Source: Bryobacterales bacterium
GTDB lineage: Bacteria > Acidobacteriota > Terriglobia > Bryobacterales > Bryobacteraceae
NCBI GenBank assembly: GCA_003170295.1
Contig: PNAJ01000147.1
Span: forward strand, 1-64,000
DNA: 64,000 bases
Direction of reading: 5' to 3'
Position 1 is the stretch's first letter; each line of letters starts with the position of its first letter. Below are positions 1 to 8,490 of this stretch, piece by piece. A program made the translations under genes and the position numbers. The notes under the pieces were generated by a model that was not told the origin of the DNA, did not search any database, and saw only the letters and a program-made list of their open reading frames with translations.

Positions 1-376
1 ACCGATAGAATCCTTCTCATTATAATGCCTTTATTATTCCGATAAACTGCCGTTAAGTCCAGGTTTTGCTTACCCGATCGCGCACTGAAATGTTTCGAAG
101 AATCTTCCCGCGACCGGTGGACACCGTCACTGAAGCAGGCGGCGGTCTAATTCCCGATGAAATTCCAATGCGGCAGGTGAGAGGCGAAAGATCCGGGCCG
201 ATGTCGACTTGTTGCGTGGGTGGCGCGAGCGAGAACAAACTCATGCCGGAGATGGTCGAGCGCTACTGAACGGCTCGGTCTATCTCTTCGGCGCGAGAGT
301 ACTTTCGAAGCGCGAGACGACGGCATTTGATGCCACGATGCGGATGGGCCACGCATGGACAGCTCGCTCCGCGAGT
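1..376. other. Spacer without recognisable gene
   Basis: I see no convincing coding sequence, RNA gene or repeat. Short open frames on both strands have no ribosome-binding site and no family resemblance. It lies downstream of the first PEP-CTERM gene, which is read leftward and ends just inside it. Confidence 0.5.
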
Positions 377-1087
377 TCAAATGAGAGGTCGGATGGCTGT
401 TGATCGTTCGTTGGTGCATCGCCGGCGCACGATAGCCATCCCAAGAACTCCGGCGATGATCAAAGCAACTGAGGAGGGCTCCGGCACAGAACTCTGAAAC
501 GCTATATTATCGATTGAAAAGTTCAGCGTGCGCGAGGGGTCGCTGCAAGGATGATACGAGATATCCAACTCTGCGATCGAAGTCGACTCTTGCAGTCCTG
601 CGAATCCTGCGAGACCAATTGGCGCGGAAGTTCCAGTGAAATCCTGGGTTTCGAGCAACTGATGACCGCTTCCGTAGGCGTCCAATTGAAGATAGGAATC
701 GATGCTACTTCCAAAATCAAACCCGACGCTCGCTACCTGTGCTGAAAACAAGATCTGAAACGGTTTGGCCGGCGGGTCACGAAGCATGCCGCCCTGTTTA
801 ACGAACAACAAATTCGTACCTGAGGCATTCGGGAATAAAGCAGTCAGATTCGAATCGGCCGTGTCCTGGCCCGGATAGCTCGGGTTATTGAACGCGATTC
901 CGAGGGATGAAAATTGATTGATTATCGACGGGCCGCAGAGGTTGCAGTCTCCGCCTATGAGGTTGTCGAGGTTGATGATGGTCGCATTGCTTGCGAAGTC
1001 GGACGACGTGATCGGGCTTCCTTTGAGAGAGAGGCCGGAGATCAACGTCCCCGCGAGCCACAGGCTGAATCGAGCTGATTTTGACAA
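377..1087 (-). CDS. PEP-CTERM sorting domain protein (secreted)
   Basis: Predicted secreted protein of 236 residues. The N-terminus has a basic start followed by a hydrophobic stretch (about residues 5-22), consistent with a signal peptide. The C-terminus has the tripartite PEP-CTERM anchor: VPEPSS, a hydrophobic segment of about 15 residues, then an Arg-rich end (IVRRR) and a short extra tail. Such tails are known substrates of exosortases, which process proteins at the outer envelope in exopolysaccharide-producing bacteria. The start used is TTG, with GGAAG about 9 bases upstream; no good ATG is closer. The middle (GGDCNLCGP near residue 45) resembles other secreted beta-rich PEP-CTERM proteins, but I recognise no enzymatic domain. 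No exosortase gene lies in this window, so processing would rely on an enzyme elsewhere. Confidence 0.8.
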   Translation of the reverse strand: MSKSARFSLWLAGTLISGLSLKGSPITSSDFASNATIINLDNLIGGDCNLCGPSIINQFSSLGIAFNNPSYPGQDTADSNLTALFPNASGTNLLFVKQGGMLRDPPAKPFQILFSAQVASVGFDFGSSIDSYLQLDAYGSGHQLLETQDFTGTSAPIGLAGFAGLQESTSIAELDISYHPCSDPSRTLNFSIDNIAFQSSVPEPSSVALIIAGVLGMAIVRRRCTNERSTAIRPLI

Positions 1088-1440
1088 GGGATTTTCTTCC
1101 GTTCTCTATTTTGCGCGGGCGGATTTCGGAACACACTAGGAAGTTGGGGCAGGGCGCTACAGGACTTCGGTACTCAAGATCGCAGAAACCTGTCAGCCCA
1201 GCACAGCGAAGTCCCTAGATTGTGCCTTTCGATGGATTTATCGGTTTGAGCGAATTATCCAAACTGGGCCTCATGAGAGCGATTCTGATTTTGCCCCGAC
1301 GCCGAGCTTAGGAGCACCTTCGAAACGACTGCAGGAGGCTCTCCGATTCTTCGGGTTACGAAATCCCTGGATTCTTATCCCACTGCCCCTTTGTTTCGGC
1401 ACGCGGGAAAGTTTGGGCTCCCGACATCACTTTCATAAGC

Positions 1441-1731
1441 ATGGAAGACGCAGCCGCCGCCGGGCTTATTTCGAAACAACTGGATGCTGAATTCTCCTCG
1501 ATGCAGCGCGTTGCTTTAAGCAAAGCGGAGGACCCAGCCATTTTCCGGTTTGCCCTGCGACTCCAGATGGCGGAACTTCTGGTTCCTCCGTTCAACCAAG
1601 ACCATCTGACAGAGACGCTTAAGCGGTTGACGGAGCATCTGAAAATCCATCCATCCAGCAGGGGAACGCTTGGAAAGTTTTACCGTTCGTGCCGGCGAGA
1701 GGAAAGCGATGGTTGGTTGTCAGCTCATTGA
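1441..1731 (+). CDS. Hypothetical small protein (doubtful)
   Basis: Open frame of 96 residues beginning MEDAAAAGL. The first 75 residues look helical and amphipathic with balanced charge, which is why it is listed, but the last 20 are compositionally odd. No clear ribosome-binding site precedes the ATG, and an overlapping minus-strand frame of similar length exists. I recognise no family. It may be a decayed gene end or a chance open frame. Confidence 0.2.
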   Translation: MEDAAAAGLISKQLDAEFSSMQRVALSKAEDPAIFRFALRLQMAELLVPPFNQDHLTETLKRLTEHLKIHPSSRGTLGKFYRSCRREESDGWLSAH

Positions 1732-1872
1732 CGAAGCCGTCGCCAGGGAAGATATCCCCTGTTCCTTTTTCGAGATCCTAGCTAATTTGTCCTGCGCTCC
1801 TTACACTGCTTCGCATTCAGCGGCCTGAGGTGGAAGGCGTGCAAAGGCGCGAAGGGCGATCCGCAGTTTGGC

Positions 1873-1899
1873 GGCAGTACAGGCAGTACAGGCAGTACA
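1873..1899. repeat. Tandem 9-bp repeat, three exact copies
   Basis: GGCAGTACA occurs three times head to tail, followed by one more G. It sits about 28 bases before the start codon of the next PEP-CTERM gene, within its probable leader, so a change in copy number would alter spacing there. Confidence 0.85.
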
Positions 1900-1926
1900 G
1901 TTCGTCATTGACTGCCGCAAGGATCT

Positions 1927-2697
1927 ATGCAAGCATGCCGTATGAGAAGTCTCAAGCTTGCAGCGTTTCTGGCAATGTGTGGCGTGACGGTTCCGGTGGC
2001 TTTTGGAAGCACTACCTTTACGAGTGGCCAATCAAACTATGTTATTTCGTTTTCGGACCTCTATTTTACTAATGCGAAGGCCCAGTACGATGCGGTAATT
2101 CAGGGTACAGGGAACGCGGGCGATACGGACCCCCTGACGGGTCTCTCCATCGTCCGGACAGCGTACTCGAATCTCTCGTTGACGGCCAGCGGAAACTTCT
2201 CCATCGACACACCCATTGTAGTCAATAGCGGGTTTACTTTTGACAACACGCTGTCCGATGTAAGCGGCGGCGCGGGCGGGTTCGACTTAGGTTACCAGAC
2301 GGCTTTCGGGACCGATTCAACCAGCTGGATCGTGGCGGGTGTCAGTGCTGGCGGGTTCGCCACGCTGGAACTTTTTCACGCGGGCGGCAACGGCATCGTC
2401 CAGGCGGGTAGTGTGTTTACGATAAACCTTACCCTCCCTGGCCACTGGAATGGCCCCGGGACGGCTCCAGGCTGCTACACCTTCACTCTGTACTCGCCAT
2501 GGAGCATCACCACGAACTTTGTGTACAACGGAACCAATACGATTGTCCAAGCCACCGATCTAAACTACGATGGATCAAGCTCGCCTGCCCTTGATGTCAT
2601 TCTGTACGGAGCTGCGGTTCCGGAGCCATCGGCGTTAGCGCTGTCCGGACTCGGCCTTGCGGCGCTCGGCGTGCTTGTCCTTCGGCGGCGCAATTAA
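1927..2697 (+). CDS. PEP-CTERM sorting domain protein (secreted)
   Basis: Predicted secreted protein of 256 residues. A signal peptide is visible (MRSLKLAAFLAMCG region, cleavage probably near VAFGS). The body is rich in Ser/Thr/Gly and hydrophobic beta-strand-like segments with no recognised catalytic motif. It ends with VPEPSALALSGLGLAALG and then VLVLRRRN, a textbook PEP-CTERM anchor. AAGGA lies 3-8 bases before the ATG at 1927, supporting that start; an in-frame ATG 15 bases later is a possible alternative. It is probably a surface or matrix protein sorted by exosortase. It is monocistronic, with more than 700 bases of gene-poor DNA downstream. Confidence 0.85.
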   Translation: MQACRMRSLKLAAFLAMCGVTVPVAFGSTTFTSGQSNYVISFSDLYFTNAKAQYDAVIQGTGNAGDTDPLTGLSIVRTAYSNLSLTASGNFSIDTPIVVNSGFTFDNTLSDVSGGAGGFDLGYQTAFGTDSTSWIVAGVSAGGFATLELFHAGGNGIVQAGSVFTINLTLPGHWNGPGTAPGCYTFTLYSPWSITTNFVYNGTNTIVQATDLNYDGSSSPALDVILYGAAVPEPSALALSGLGLAALGVLVLRRRN

Positions 2698-3429
2698 CTA
2701 ACGCCGCGTCTTTTCGCTCACGCTGAGGAGGGACCGGGAGACAGCAGCCACCCAAAATAGAGGGTCGCTAAAGCTCCTAGGTCTTCGACCGCGAGATCAG
2801 GTTCTATTGCCGGTGTGCCCGCTGGTCGCCATGCATAACCGCCTCGCACGAGAATTTATCTCCTTTCCTTTGCGAGCGTTGCGACTTTGCGTGAACCGTG
2901 CTGTTTTTTCCCCGTCGTACTCTTCCATCAGAAGGGGCTGACCATCGAGGTCCTTTTGACAGTTTTTTGCTGGCCAGCAAATGTCGTATTACGGTGGTCC
3001 TGAGCCTCCGCAGCCCGTCAGACAGCTTGCGCTGCCAACTACGGTATGGCGTCGACGGAGGAATTTGGGATCGATCTCATAAGATCACGGGACGGGCGGA
3101 TAGCGTTGATTGCCGCACCCGATTGGTTTCAGAGGGCTGTGCATCGAAAGCTCGGAATATCGGTACCCTTGAGGTCTGGTTCGTCAGCCACGATTGGATC
3201 CGGGACCCAGGGCTAGAGACAGTCCAATCCACTGGCGGCCGGTTGATCGCAAGGTCAGCCGGTCGCGCACGAATTTTCGTACAGCCGTAGTGTCTTCAGA
3301 GTGTCTGCGCCGCCGCGGAGCCAGATGAAAGGAACATAACCTCACGGTCGCAGACCTAGGTTCAATTGTTAGCGTCATCCTCGGGTTGACTCTTCAATGT
3401 ATTTGCCGCTTGTGCAGAAACAGTGCTAA
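2698..3429. other. Gene-poor spacer
   Basis: About 730 bases between two PEP-CTERM genes that converge here. A plus-strand open frame at 2898-3290 has no ribosome-binding site, unusual composition and no family resemblance, and I do not call it. I found no strong terminator hairpin with a T-run. Confidence 0.4.
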
Positions 3430-4173
3430 TCACATCCGATGCCGGTAACTGGTGGCGACGCCCGGACCTCGCTTCGCCCAGCGGCGCAGCCCAATAATCA
3501 CAAGTCCCGAGCTTATGAGCAACAGCGAGGCAGGTTCGGGAGTGTCGGTCACTACTAGGTCGTCTACGAGGATGGCTCCAGTTGCATCAGTCGCGTGAAA
3601 ATAAAACAACGTACAGTTACCGGACGGGCAAATAGTTAAATTCCATAGACCGCTAGTGTTTTGCGCTGTCTCTTGAAAAGTGTATTTGGTAAAGCCTTGT
3701 GCCTGGGAAGAATTACTGAATATTTTTCCACTTCCATCATTACTCATATCGATGTTGGTACCGCCGTACGGGTAGTAGCCCGAGTCCCATTCGGCAGTCA
3801 AATAGGTGTTTGAAACGCCATTCCCCACCAGCGCCGCCCAAAAGGAGATGGTGTAACTATCACCAGCGATGGTGGGGATGAACTGGCCAAGGCAGTCTTG
3901 CCCAGTGGTCGAGGACGACTGGAAAGCAACGTATTGACCGCCGCTGGTGTCGGGGTCCGCGAATCCGGGGAAAGCCGAAGCCAAGACGACGTTAACTTTG
4001 CTGTCCGACGGGTTGACCGGAGGCGCAAGAAACCAGGAATCCGGAAGGTTATCAGTCGCAGTGCCGAATGTCGAAAACTGCGTCCCCGCTTCGAAGTTCC
4101 CGTTCGCGACGACAGTGGCCTTAGCGCTGGCCGCCAACCAGCACAGTGACGATGCGATTATAACGATGCGCAC
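3430..4173 (-). CDS. PEP-CTERM protein with carbohydrate-binding-like fold
   Basis: Predicted secreted protein of 247 residues. The signal peptide covers about residues 1-19 (IVIIASSLCWLAASAKA). The mature start VVANGNFEAGTQF and later segments (YTISFWAAL, GAILVDDLVVTD) resemble the jelly-roll or DUF642-like modules common among PEP-CTERM proteins; that assignment is from pattern memory only. The C-terminal anchor is TPEPASLLLISSGLVIIG, followed by LRRWAKR and an unusually long polar tail of about 15 residues. Translation begins at GTG, with AAGGAG about 11 bases upstream. Function is probably in the cell surface or matrix. Confidence 0.8.
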   Translation of the reverse strand: MRIVIIASSLCWLAASAKATVVANGNFEAGTQFSTFGTATDNLPDSWFLAPPVNPSDSKVNVVLASAFPGFADPDTSGGQYVAFQSSSTTGQDCLGQFIPTIAGDSYTISFWAALVGNGVSNTYLTAEWDSGYYPYGGTNIDMSNDGSGKIFSNSSQAQGFTKYTFQETAQNTSGLWNLTICPSGNCTLFYFHATDATGAILVDDLVVTDTPEPASLLLISSGLVIIGLRRWAKRGPGVATSYRHRM

Positions 4174-4553
4174 GGTACCAAAGCTCCTTGCAGGAGCTTA
4201 TCACGCTCGACGGACTGTAGCAAGAGGGAAAAGCCACTTTGGAGTGAGTTTAGTACTTTCTGTAAATGCGGTTTCAGCCTCAAGAACGCTGGAGTTGAGG
4301 GCGATGCCTTGGCCGATCAGAAAACCCGCCTTTCGGCGAGAAATGGAGCGATCGGTGAATGCAACAGAGTCCTGGCGAACACAGAAGCGCGCAGGATCGT
4401 TGAAATATGGCGAAAGTACTAATAATCGTCCCCCCCGCGCTCTGGGCTACCGTCCACCGGCTATCAGTTTGGTAGGTGCTGCGCGTGGCATCTCCAGAAC
4501 CACAGCTTAAATTCGGCTCGTGCGGTGTTGGGTAGGGCATGTATAGTGAATGA
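4174..4553. other. Divergent promoter spacer
   Basis: About 380 bases between the leftward PEP-CTERM gene and the rightward aminotransferase. Promoters for both should lie here. A plus-strand open frame spanning 3947-4510 is antisense to the PEP-CTERM gene and is not supported. I cannot name a specific operator. Confidence 0.4.
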
Positions 4554-5933
4554 ATGACATTGGCCACTAACGACCTGGTGATAGCCGATCATGAGCACCT
4601 GATCCATCCGTTGCACCATCCGGTGGATCACGCTGAGCCTGTGATCTATGTCCGCGGGTGCGGCTCAACTGTCACGGACATCGGGGGGCGGGAGTATATT
4701 GATGGGCTCTCCGGACTTTGGAACGTCAACGTGGGTCATGGTCGCGCCGAATTGGCCGATGCGGCCGCGGAGCAGATGAAACAACTCGCCTACTGCTCAG
4801 GCTACATCGGCTCGTCCAACATCGCGGCGATTAGGCTCGCGGAACGCCTTGTTAAAATTGCTTCCGGGATGCAGGCGGTCTTCTTTACCTCCGGGGGCGC
4901 CGAAGCAAACGAATCGGCCTTCAAGACTGCGCGCTTTTACTGGAAGGCGCGTGGCAAACCCGAGAAGGTGAAGGTGGTCGCCCGCCATCATGGCTATCAC
5001 GGAGTTACCCTCCAGGCTATGAGCGCCACCTCAATGGGCTCGTTCTGGAAGATGTTTGAACCGCGCGTGCCTGGATTTGTTCACATCCAGACCTGCTATC
5101 CCTACAGGTTTGAAGGGGCGAAGCCCGGCGAGACAGTCGGGGAAGCTGCGGCCCGTGAGCTTGAGGAGATGATCCTGCGCGAGGGGCCGGATACCGTTGC
5201 CGCCTTTATCGGGGAGCCGATCCACGGGGCTGGCGGCGTGATTTATCCAACCGATGATTATTGGCCTCGCGTTCGCGAAGTGTGCACGCGCTATGACGTC
5301 CTATTGATCGCGGATGAAATTATCACTGGTTTCTGCCGCACGGGGCGCTGGTTCGCGTTAGAGCACTGGAACGTGACTGCCGACATTCTGTCCTTTGCAA
5401 AGGGTGTTACCTCGGGTTATCTCCCGCTCGGTGGGATTATGGTGAGCAAACAGATCAAGGACACGATGGATTCGGTCGAGCCCGCCAATCGTTGGATGCA
5501 CGCTTATACTTACTCGGCCCACCCCACCTGCTGCGCAGTTGGGTTGAAGAACATCGAGATTATGGAGCGTGAGGGGCTCTGCCAGAGGGCGGAGAAGATG
5601 GGCGAGCTACTCCACAGGCGACTAATGGAGGCTTTTGGAGATCATCCAAACGCGGGAGACATCCGAGGCGGCAAGGGGCTCCTCGCGGCAGTGGAGTGGG
5701 TGGAGGATCGGGGCACGAAGAAGAATTTTTCCGCCGACCGCAAGGTGGCGTCGCGTCTTCTCGCCGAGATGATGAAGCGCGGCGTTGTTACGCGGACGCG
5801 ACCTGCTGCTGGTCCAAATTCAGGACCTGGCGATATCTTGTTTTTTGCCCCTCCGCTTGTCATTACGGAGTCAGAGATCGAGACACTGGTCAACGTGTCA
5901 CGCGACGCCGCCCAAGTCGTTTTCGGCGCCTAG
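4554..5933 (+). CDS. Class III PLP-dependent aminotransferase
   Basis: Enzyme of 459 residues in the omega-amino acid/class III aminotransferase family, which moves an amino group between an amine or omega-amino acid and a keto acid using pyridoxal phosphate. Visible motifs: FFTSGGAEANE (about 110-120) for phosphate binding, HHGYHG (145-150), EPIHGAGGV (221-229), the PLP-nitrogen Asp in IADEI (D254) and the Schiff-base lysine in SFAKGVTSGYLPLGG (K283). The length is normal for the family. The N-terminal LWNVNVGHG segment is typical of the pyruvate-dependent omega-transaminase branch, but substrate cannot be deduced. It is read toward the minus-strand biosynthetic operon and ends about 240 bases from it, so it may supply or consume an amine in that pathway; this is an inference from proximity. 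Confidence 0.9.
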   Translation: MTLATNDLVIADHEHLIHPLHHPVDHAEPVIYVRGCGSTVTDIGGREYIDGLSGLWNVNVGHGRAELADAAAEQMKQLAYCSGYIGSSNIAAIRLAERLVKIASGMQAVFFTSGGAEANESAFKTARFYWKARGKPEKVKVVARHHGYHGVTLQAMSATSMGSFWKMFEPRVPGFVHIQTCYPYRFEGAKPGETVGEAAARELEEMILREGPDTVAAFIGEPIHGAGGVIYPTDDYWPRVREVCTRYDVLLIADEIITGFCRTGRWFALEHWNVTADILSFAKGVTSGYLPLGGIMVSKQIKDTMDSVEPANRWMHAYTYSAHPTCCAVGLKNIEIMEREGLCQRAEKMGELLHRRLMEAFGDHPNAGDIRGGKGLLAAVEWVEDRGTKKNFSADRKVASRLLAEMMKRGVVTRTRPAAGPNSGPGDILFFAPPLVITESEIETLVNVSRDAAQVVFGA

Positions 5934-6175
5934 CAGCGCGTGGTGAAAGGCTTCGCGAGTGTGACCTCGGGAGTGTTTTGATCGTCATCCTATTTTGGCG
6001 ATGGGACGACGAAGGAAGCGGGTCCGGCAAGAGGGTTTGTGGACGCCAACTGCGGCGCTGCCGATGGGTGCTAGCCATCCGTTTTACCAGCGGTTGAATC
6101 AGATCCTAGGCTGCCGCGTCGAGCTTTCCATAAACTGGCCTGCGAAACTGAACGATAAATGCGCACTCCGGCTCG

Positions 6176-7210
6176 TTACTCGCGGACGAGTGATGCGCTC
6201 CGACGGCGGGACTGGACCAATCCCTCGGGGGCGCAGACCAGTTCGAACGTTATTTCTGGTGCAATCCCCTTTTGTGCGCACAGATAGGCGAGCCAATTGG
6301 AGTAGATGCATGCACCTACCGAGCGCCACGTGTTTGCCACCTTGGTTTCCATCGAAGCGGTAGGGAAATCTGCGAGCGATGCGTCGCCGCGCTTAGACAG
6401 AAGCCGATCCTGGACGGCCGTCAGCGCGTCCGCCGTGTCGCAGTCGAAGTAACCAGATGGCATCGACGGATACGTGTTTCGCTCTCGTTTGAGATAACGT
6501 CCGACCTCGCGGCGATACTCGAGCAACAAGGTGTTGGCTTCGTACTCCGGGTGACCTTGGAAGTAGACGAACAAACTATTTCTCTGCCTGGCGAAAACGT
6601 CGACGCCTGCATCGTCGGAACGCGTGAGAATGTCATATCCGCAAGCGGTTAGTTCATTCTCCGCTACATCGTTCCACCTCGAATGGGGCATACTGAGGCG
6701 TGAAGAAGCGCCGGCCGTTAATGAGTTGTCCGATGCCGGAGCACATTCGAAGACGCCGAACAGTTTGTCATGCAGGCGCCGGCGGCTGATGCCATCGGTG
6801 TAGAGAATAGCCGCGTGGGCCGCCAGGCAGGACCAGACCGTCGAGTGGGTGTTCTGCTCAGCCCAGTCAGTGACTCTCGCGAAGGTATCCCAATATGGCT
6901 CGTCCTTCAAATTCGGGGTCCGCGGCTCCGTTCCCGTCACGATCAAGGCATCGAGTTCGCTGTCCCACAGATTCCCGATACTGGAATACAAACGTTTGAT
7001 GCGGTGCCGTCCGACGTCCGTTCGAGGCACTTCTGGCAACGCGTACAGCGAGAGACGTACATCCACTCTGCCAGCCACCGAATCGAGCAGTTTCAGAAAC
7101 TGGCGTTCCGTGGCTTCGAGCGCTCCATCCGGCATGTTATTAATCAGTCCGATGTGGATGCAGTTCTCTTCGGATCCAACAGGTGGATTGTGGTTCAAGT
7201 AGACAGGCAT
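6176..7210 (-). CDS. metA: Homoserine O-acyltransferase, MetA (HTS) family
   Basis: MetA-type enzyme of 344 residues that acylates homoserine with succinyl- or acetyl-CoA. Family marks: NNMPDGALEATERQFLKLL (24-42), VTGTEPRTPNLKDEPYW (91-107), the nucleophilic cysteine in STVWSCLAAHAA (C128), PHSRWNDV (175-182), and the His/Glu pair in YFQGHPEYE (H220, E222). The C-terminal WRSVGACIYSNWLAYL matches the family end. All three catalytic residues are present. It is the last gene of the minus-strand operon and its ATG lies 16 bases inside the 3' end of the MetY-like gene, so translation is probably coupled. MetA followed by MetY would give sulfur assimilation into homocysteine, but the operon context suggests a specialised role. 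Acyl donor (succinyl versus acetyl) cannot be told by eye. Confidence 0.88.
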   Translation of the reverse strand: MPVYLNHNPPVGSEENCIHIGLINNMPDGALEATERQFLKLLDSVAGRVDVRLSLYALPEVPRTDVGRHRIKRLYSSIGNLWDSELDALIVTGTEPRTPNLKDEPYWDTFARVTDWAEQNTHSTVWSCLAAHAAILYTDGISRRRLHDKLFGVFECAPASDNSLTAGASSRLSMPHSRWNDVAENELTACGYDILTRSDDAGVDVFARQRNSLFVYFQGHPEYEANTLLLEYRREVGRYLKRERNTYPSMPSGYFDCDTADALTAVQDRLLSKRGDASLADFPTASMETKVANTWRSVGACIYSNWLAYLCAQKGIAPEITFELVCAPEGLVQSRRRSASLVRE

Positions 7211-8490
7211 CGGTGCTCCTCCGTCGCGGCTAGCGCCTGATCGAGATCGGCGATGATATCGTCGGCGTGCTCGATCCCAACGCTAATGCGAATCATTTCC
7301 GGTTTCACTCCCGCATGGTGCTGTTCTTCGGCAGACATCTGCCGATGCGTGGTCGAGGCGGGATGGCAGGCGAGCGATTTGGCATCGCCCAGATTGACGA
7401 GCCGCTTGACGAGAGCGAGTGCATCATAAAACTTCTTCGCGGCTTCAAATCCACCCTTGATCCCGAAGGTCATCAGAGAACAAGCGCGGCCCGAAAGATA
7501 CTTCACTGCGAGAGCGTGATAAGGATTGTCGGGGAAGCCCGCGTAGTTGACCCACTCGACCCTCGGATGATTGCGCAGGAACTCCGCTACCCTTCTGCCG
7601 TTTTCGACATGACGCTCGACCCGGAGCGCGACCGTTTCAATTCCTTGCAGCAGCAGAAAGGAGCTTAGGGGCGACAGGACAGAGCCGGTGTTTCGCAAGT
7701 AAACGCCGCGGCATCGGCCAATATATGCGGCCCGGCCGAAATGGTCGGTGTAAACCAAGCCGTGATAGGAAGGGTCGGGCTGGCTGAACACTGGGAAACG
7801 CTTGACGTGCTCTTTCCAGGGGAAATTACCGCTATCGACAATGGCTCCGCCGAGCGTGGTGCCGTGTCCGCCCAGATACTTGGTGAGAGAATGCACCACA
7901 ATGTCCGCACCGTATTCGATGGGCCGCAGCAAGATAGGACTGGCTACGGTGTTGTCAACAATCAAAGGCACGCCGTGTTTGTGCGCCACGTGAGCCAGCG
8001 CCTCTATGTCGCAAATGTTTCCCGCAGGGTTGCCGACGCTCTCACAGAAGACTGCCCGTGTCTTGTCGTCAATGAGCTTCTCAATGGCCTCCGGCCGATC
8101 GTTCTCCGCGAAACGAACCGTTACGCCCTGGCTTGGCAGGAGATGGGCGAAGAGGGTATGCGTCGCACCGTAAAGTTGCGGGACTGAGATGATGTTGCCA
8201 CCCAATTCGCAGACATTCAGAGCAGCGTAGTTGACTGCCGCCTGGCCACAACTGACGCAGAGAGCGTCCACTCCGCCTTCCAGCGCCGCGACGCGCCGCT
8301 CCAATACTGCCGTCGTTGGATTGCTGATTCGGGTGTAACGATAGCCCTCGACTTCGAGGTTAAACAAAGCCGCACCGTGATCGGCGCTGTCGAAGGCGTA
8401 AGCTACCGTCTGATAGATCGGAACCGCCACGGATTTCGTCGTCGGATCGATTTCGTAGCCGGCATGCAGCGCGATCGTCTCAGGTCTCAT
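7195..8490 (-). CDS. metY: O-acylhomoserine sulfhydrylase-like PLP enzyme (MetY family)
   Basis: Enzyme of 431 residues of the Cys/Met-metabolism PLP family. Its opening (PETIALHAGYEIDPTT) and the segment YQTVAYAFDSADHGAALF are typical of MetY, which replaces the acyl-oxy group of O-acetyl- or O-succinyl-homoserine with a sulfur nucleophile. PLP ligands visible: D179 (IVDNT) and the Schiff-base lysine K204 in VVHSLTKYLGGHGTTLGG. RYTRISNPTT (51-60) supplies the phosphate-binding Tyr/Arg of the neighbouring subunit. Length and order are normal. It overlaps the decarboxylase upstream by 11 bases and MetA downstream by 16. Because MetY-like enzymes can also perform gamma-replacement with carbon or other nucleophiles in some natural-product pathways, a specialised function is possible here. 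Confidence 0.88.
   Translation of the reverse strand: MRPETIALHAGYEIDPTTKSVAVPIYQTVAYAFDSADHGAALFNLEVEGYRYTRISNPTTAVLERRVAALEGGVDALCVSCGQAAVNYAALNVCELGGNIISVPQLYGATHTLFAHLLPSQGVTVRFAENDRPEAIEKLIDDKTRAVFCESVGNPAGNICDIEALAHVAHKHGVPLIVDNTVASPILLRPIEYGADIVVHSLTKYLGGHGTTLGGAIVDSGNFPWKEHVKRFPVFSQPDPSYHGLVYTDHFGRAAYIGRCRGVYLRNTGSVLSPLSSFLLLQGIETVALRVERHVENGRRVAEFLRNHPRVEWVNYAGFPDNPYHALAVKYLSGRACSLMTFGIKGGFEAAKKFYDALALVKRLVNLGDAKSLACHPASTTHRQMSAEEQHHAGVKPEMIRISVGIEHADDIIADLDQALAATEEHRCLST

Larger units (their letters stand above)
1088..1926. other. Long spacer between two divergent PEP-CTERM genes
   Basis: About 840 bases separate the leftward and rightward PEP-CTERM genes. It should hold promoters for both, but I could not identify convincing -35/-10 or -24/-12 elements. 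It contains one weak open frame and a three-copy 9-base tandem repeat, both listed separately. Confidence 0.4.

Noticed and set aside
2898-3290. 130-codon plus-strand open frame
   Set aside because: No start signal, no family resemblance, unusual residue composition; left as spacer.
3947-4510. 187-codon plus-strand open frame
   Set aside because: Antisense to a clear PEP-CTERM gene over half its length, rich in Arg and Ala, no ribosome-binding site.
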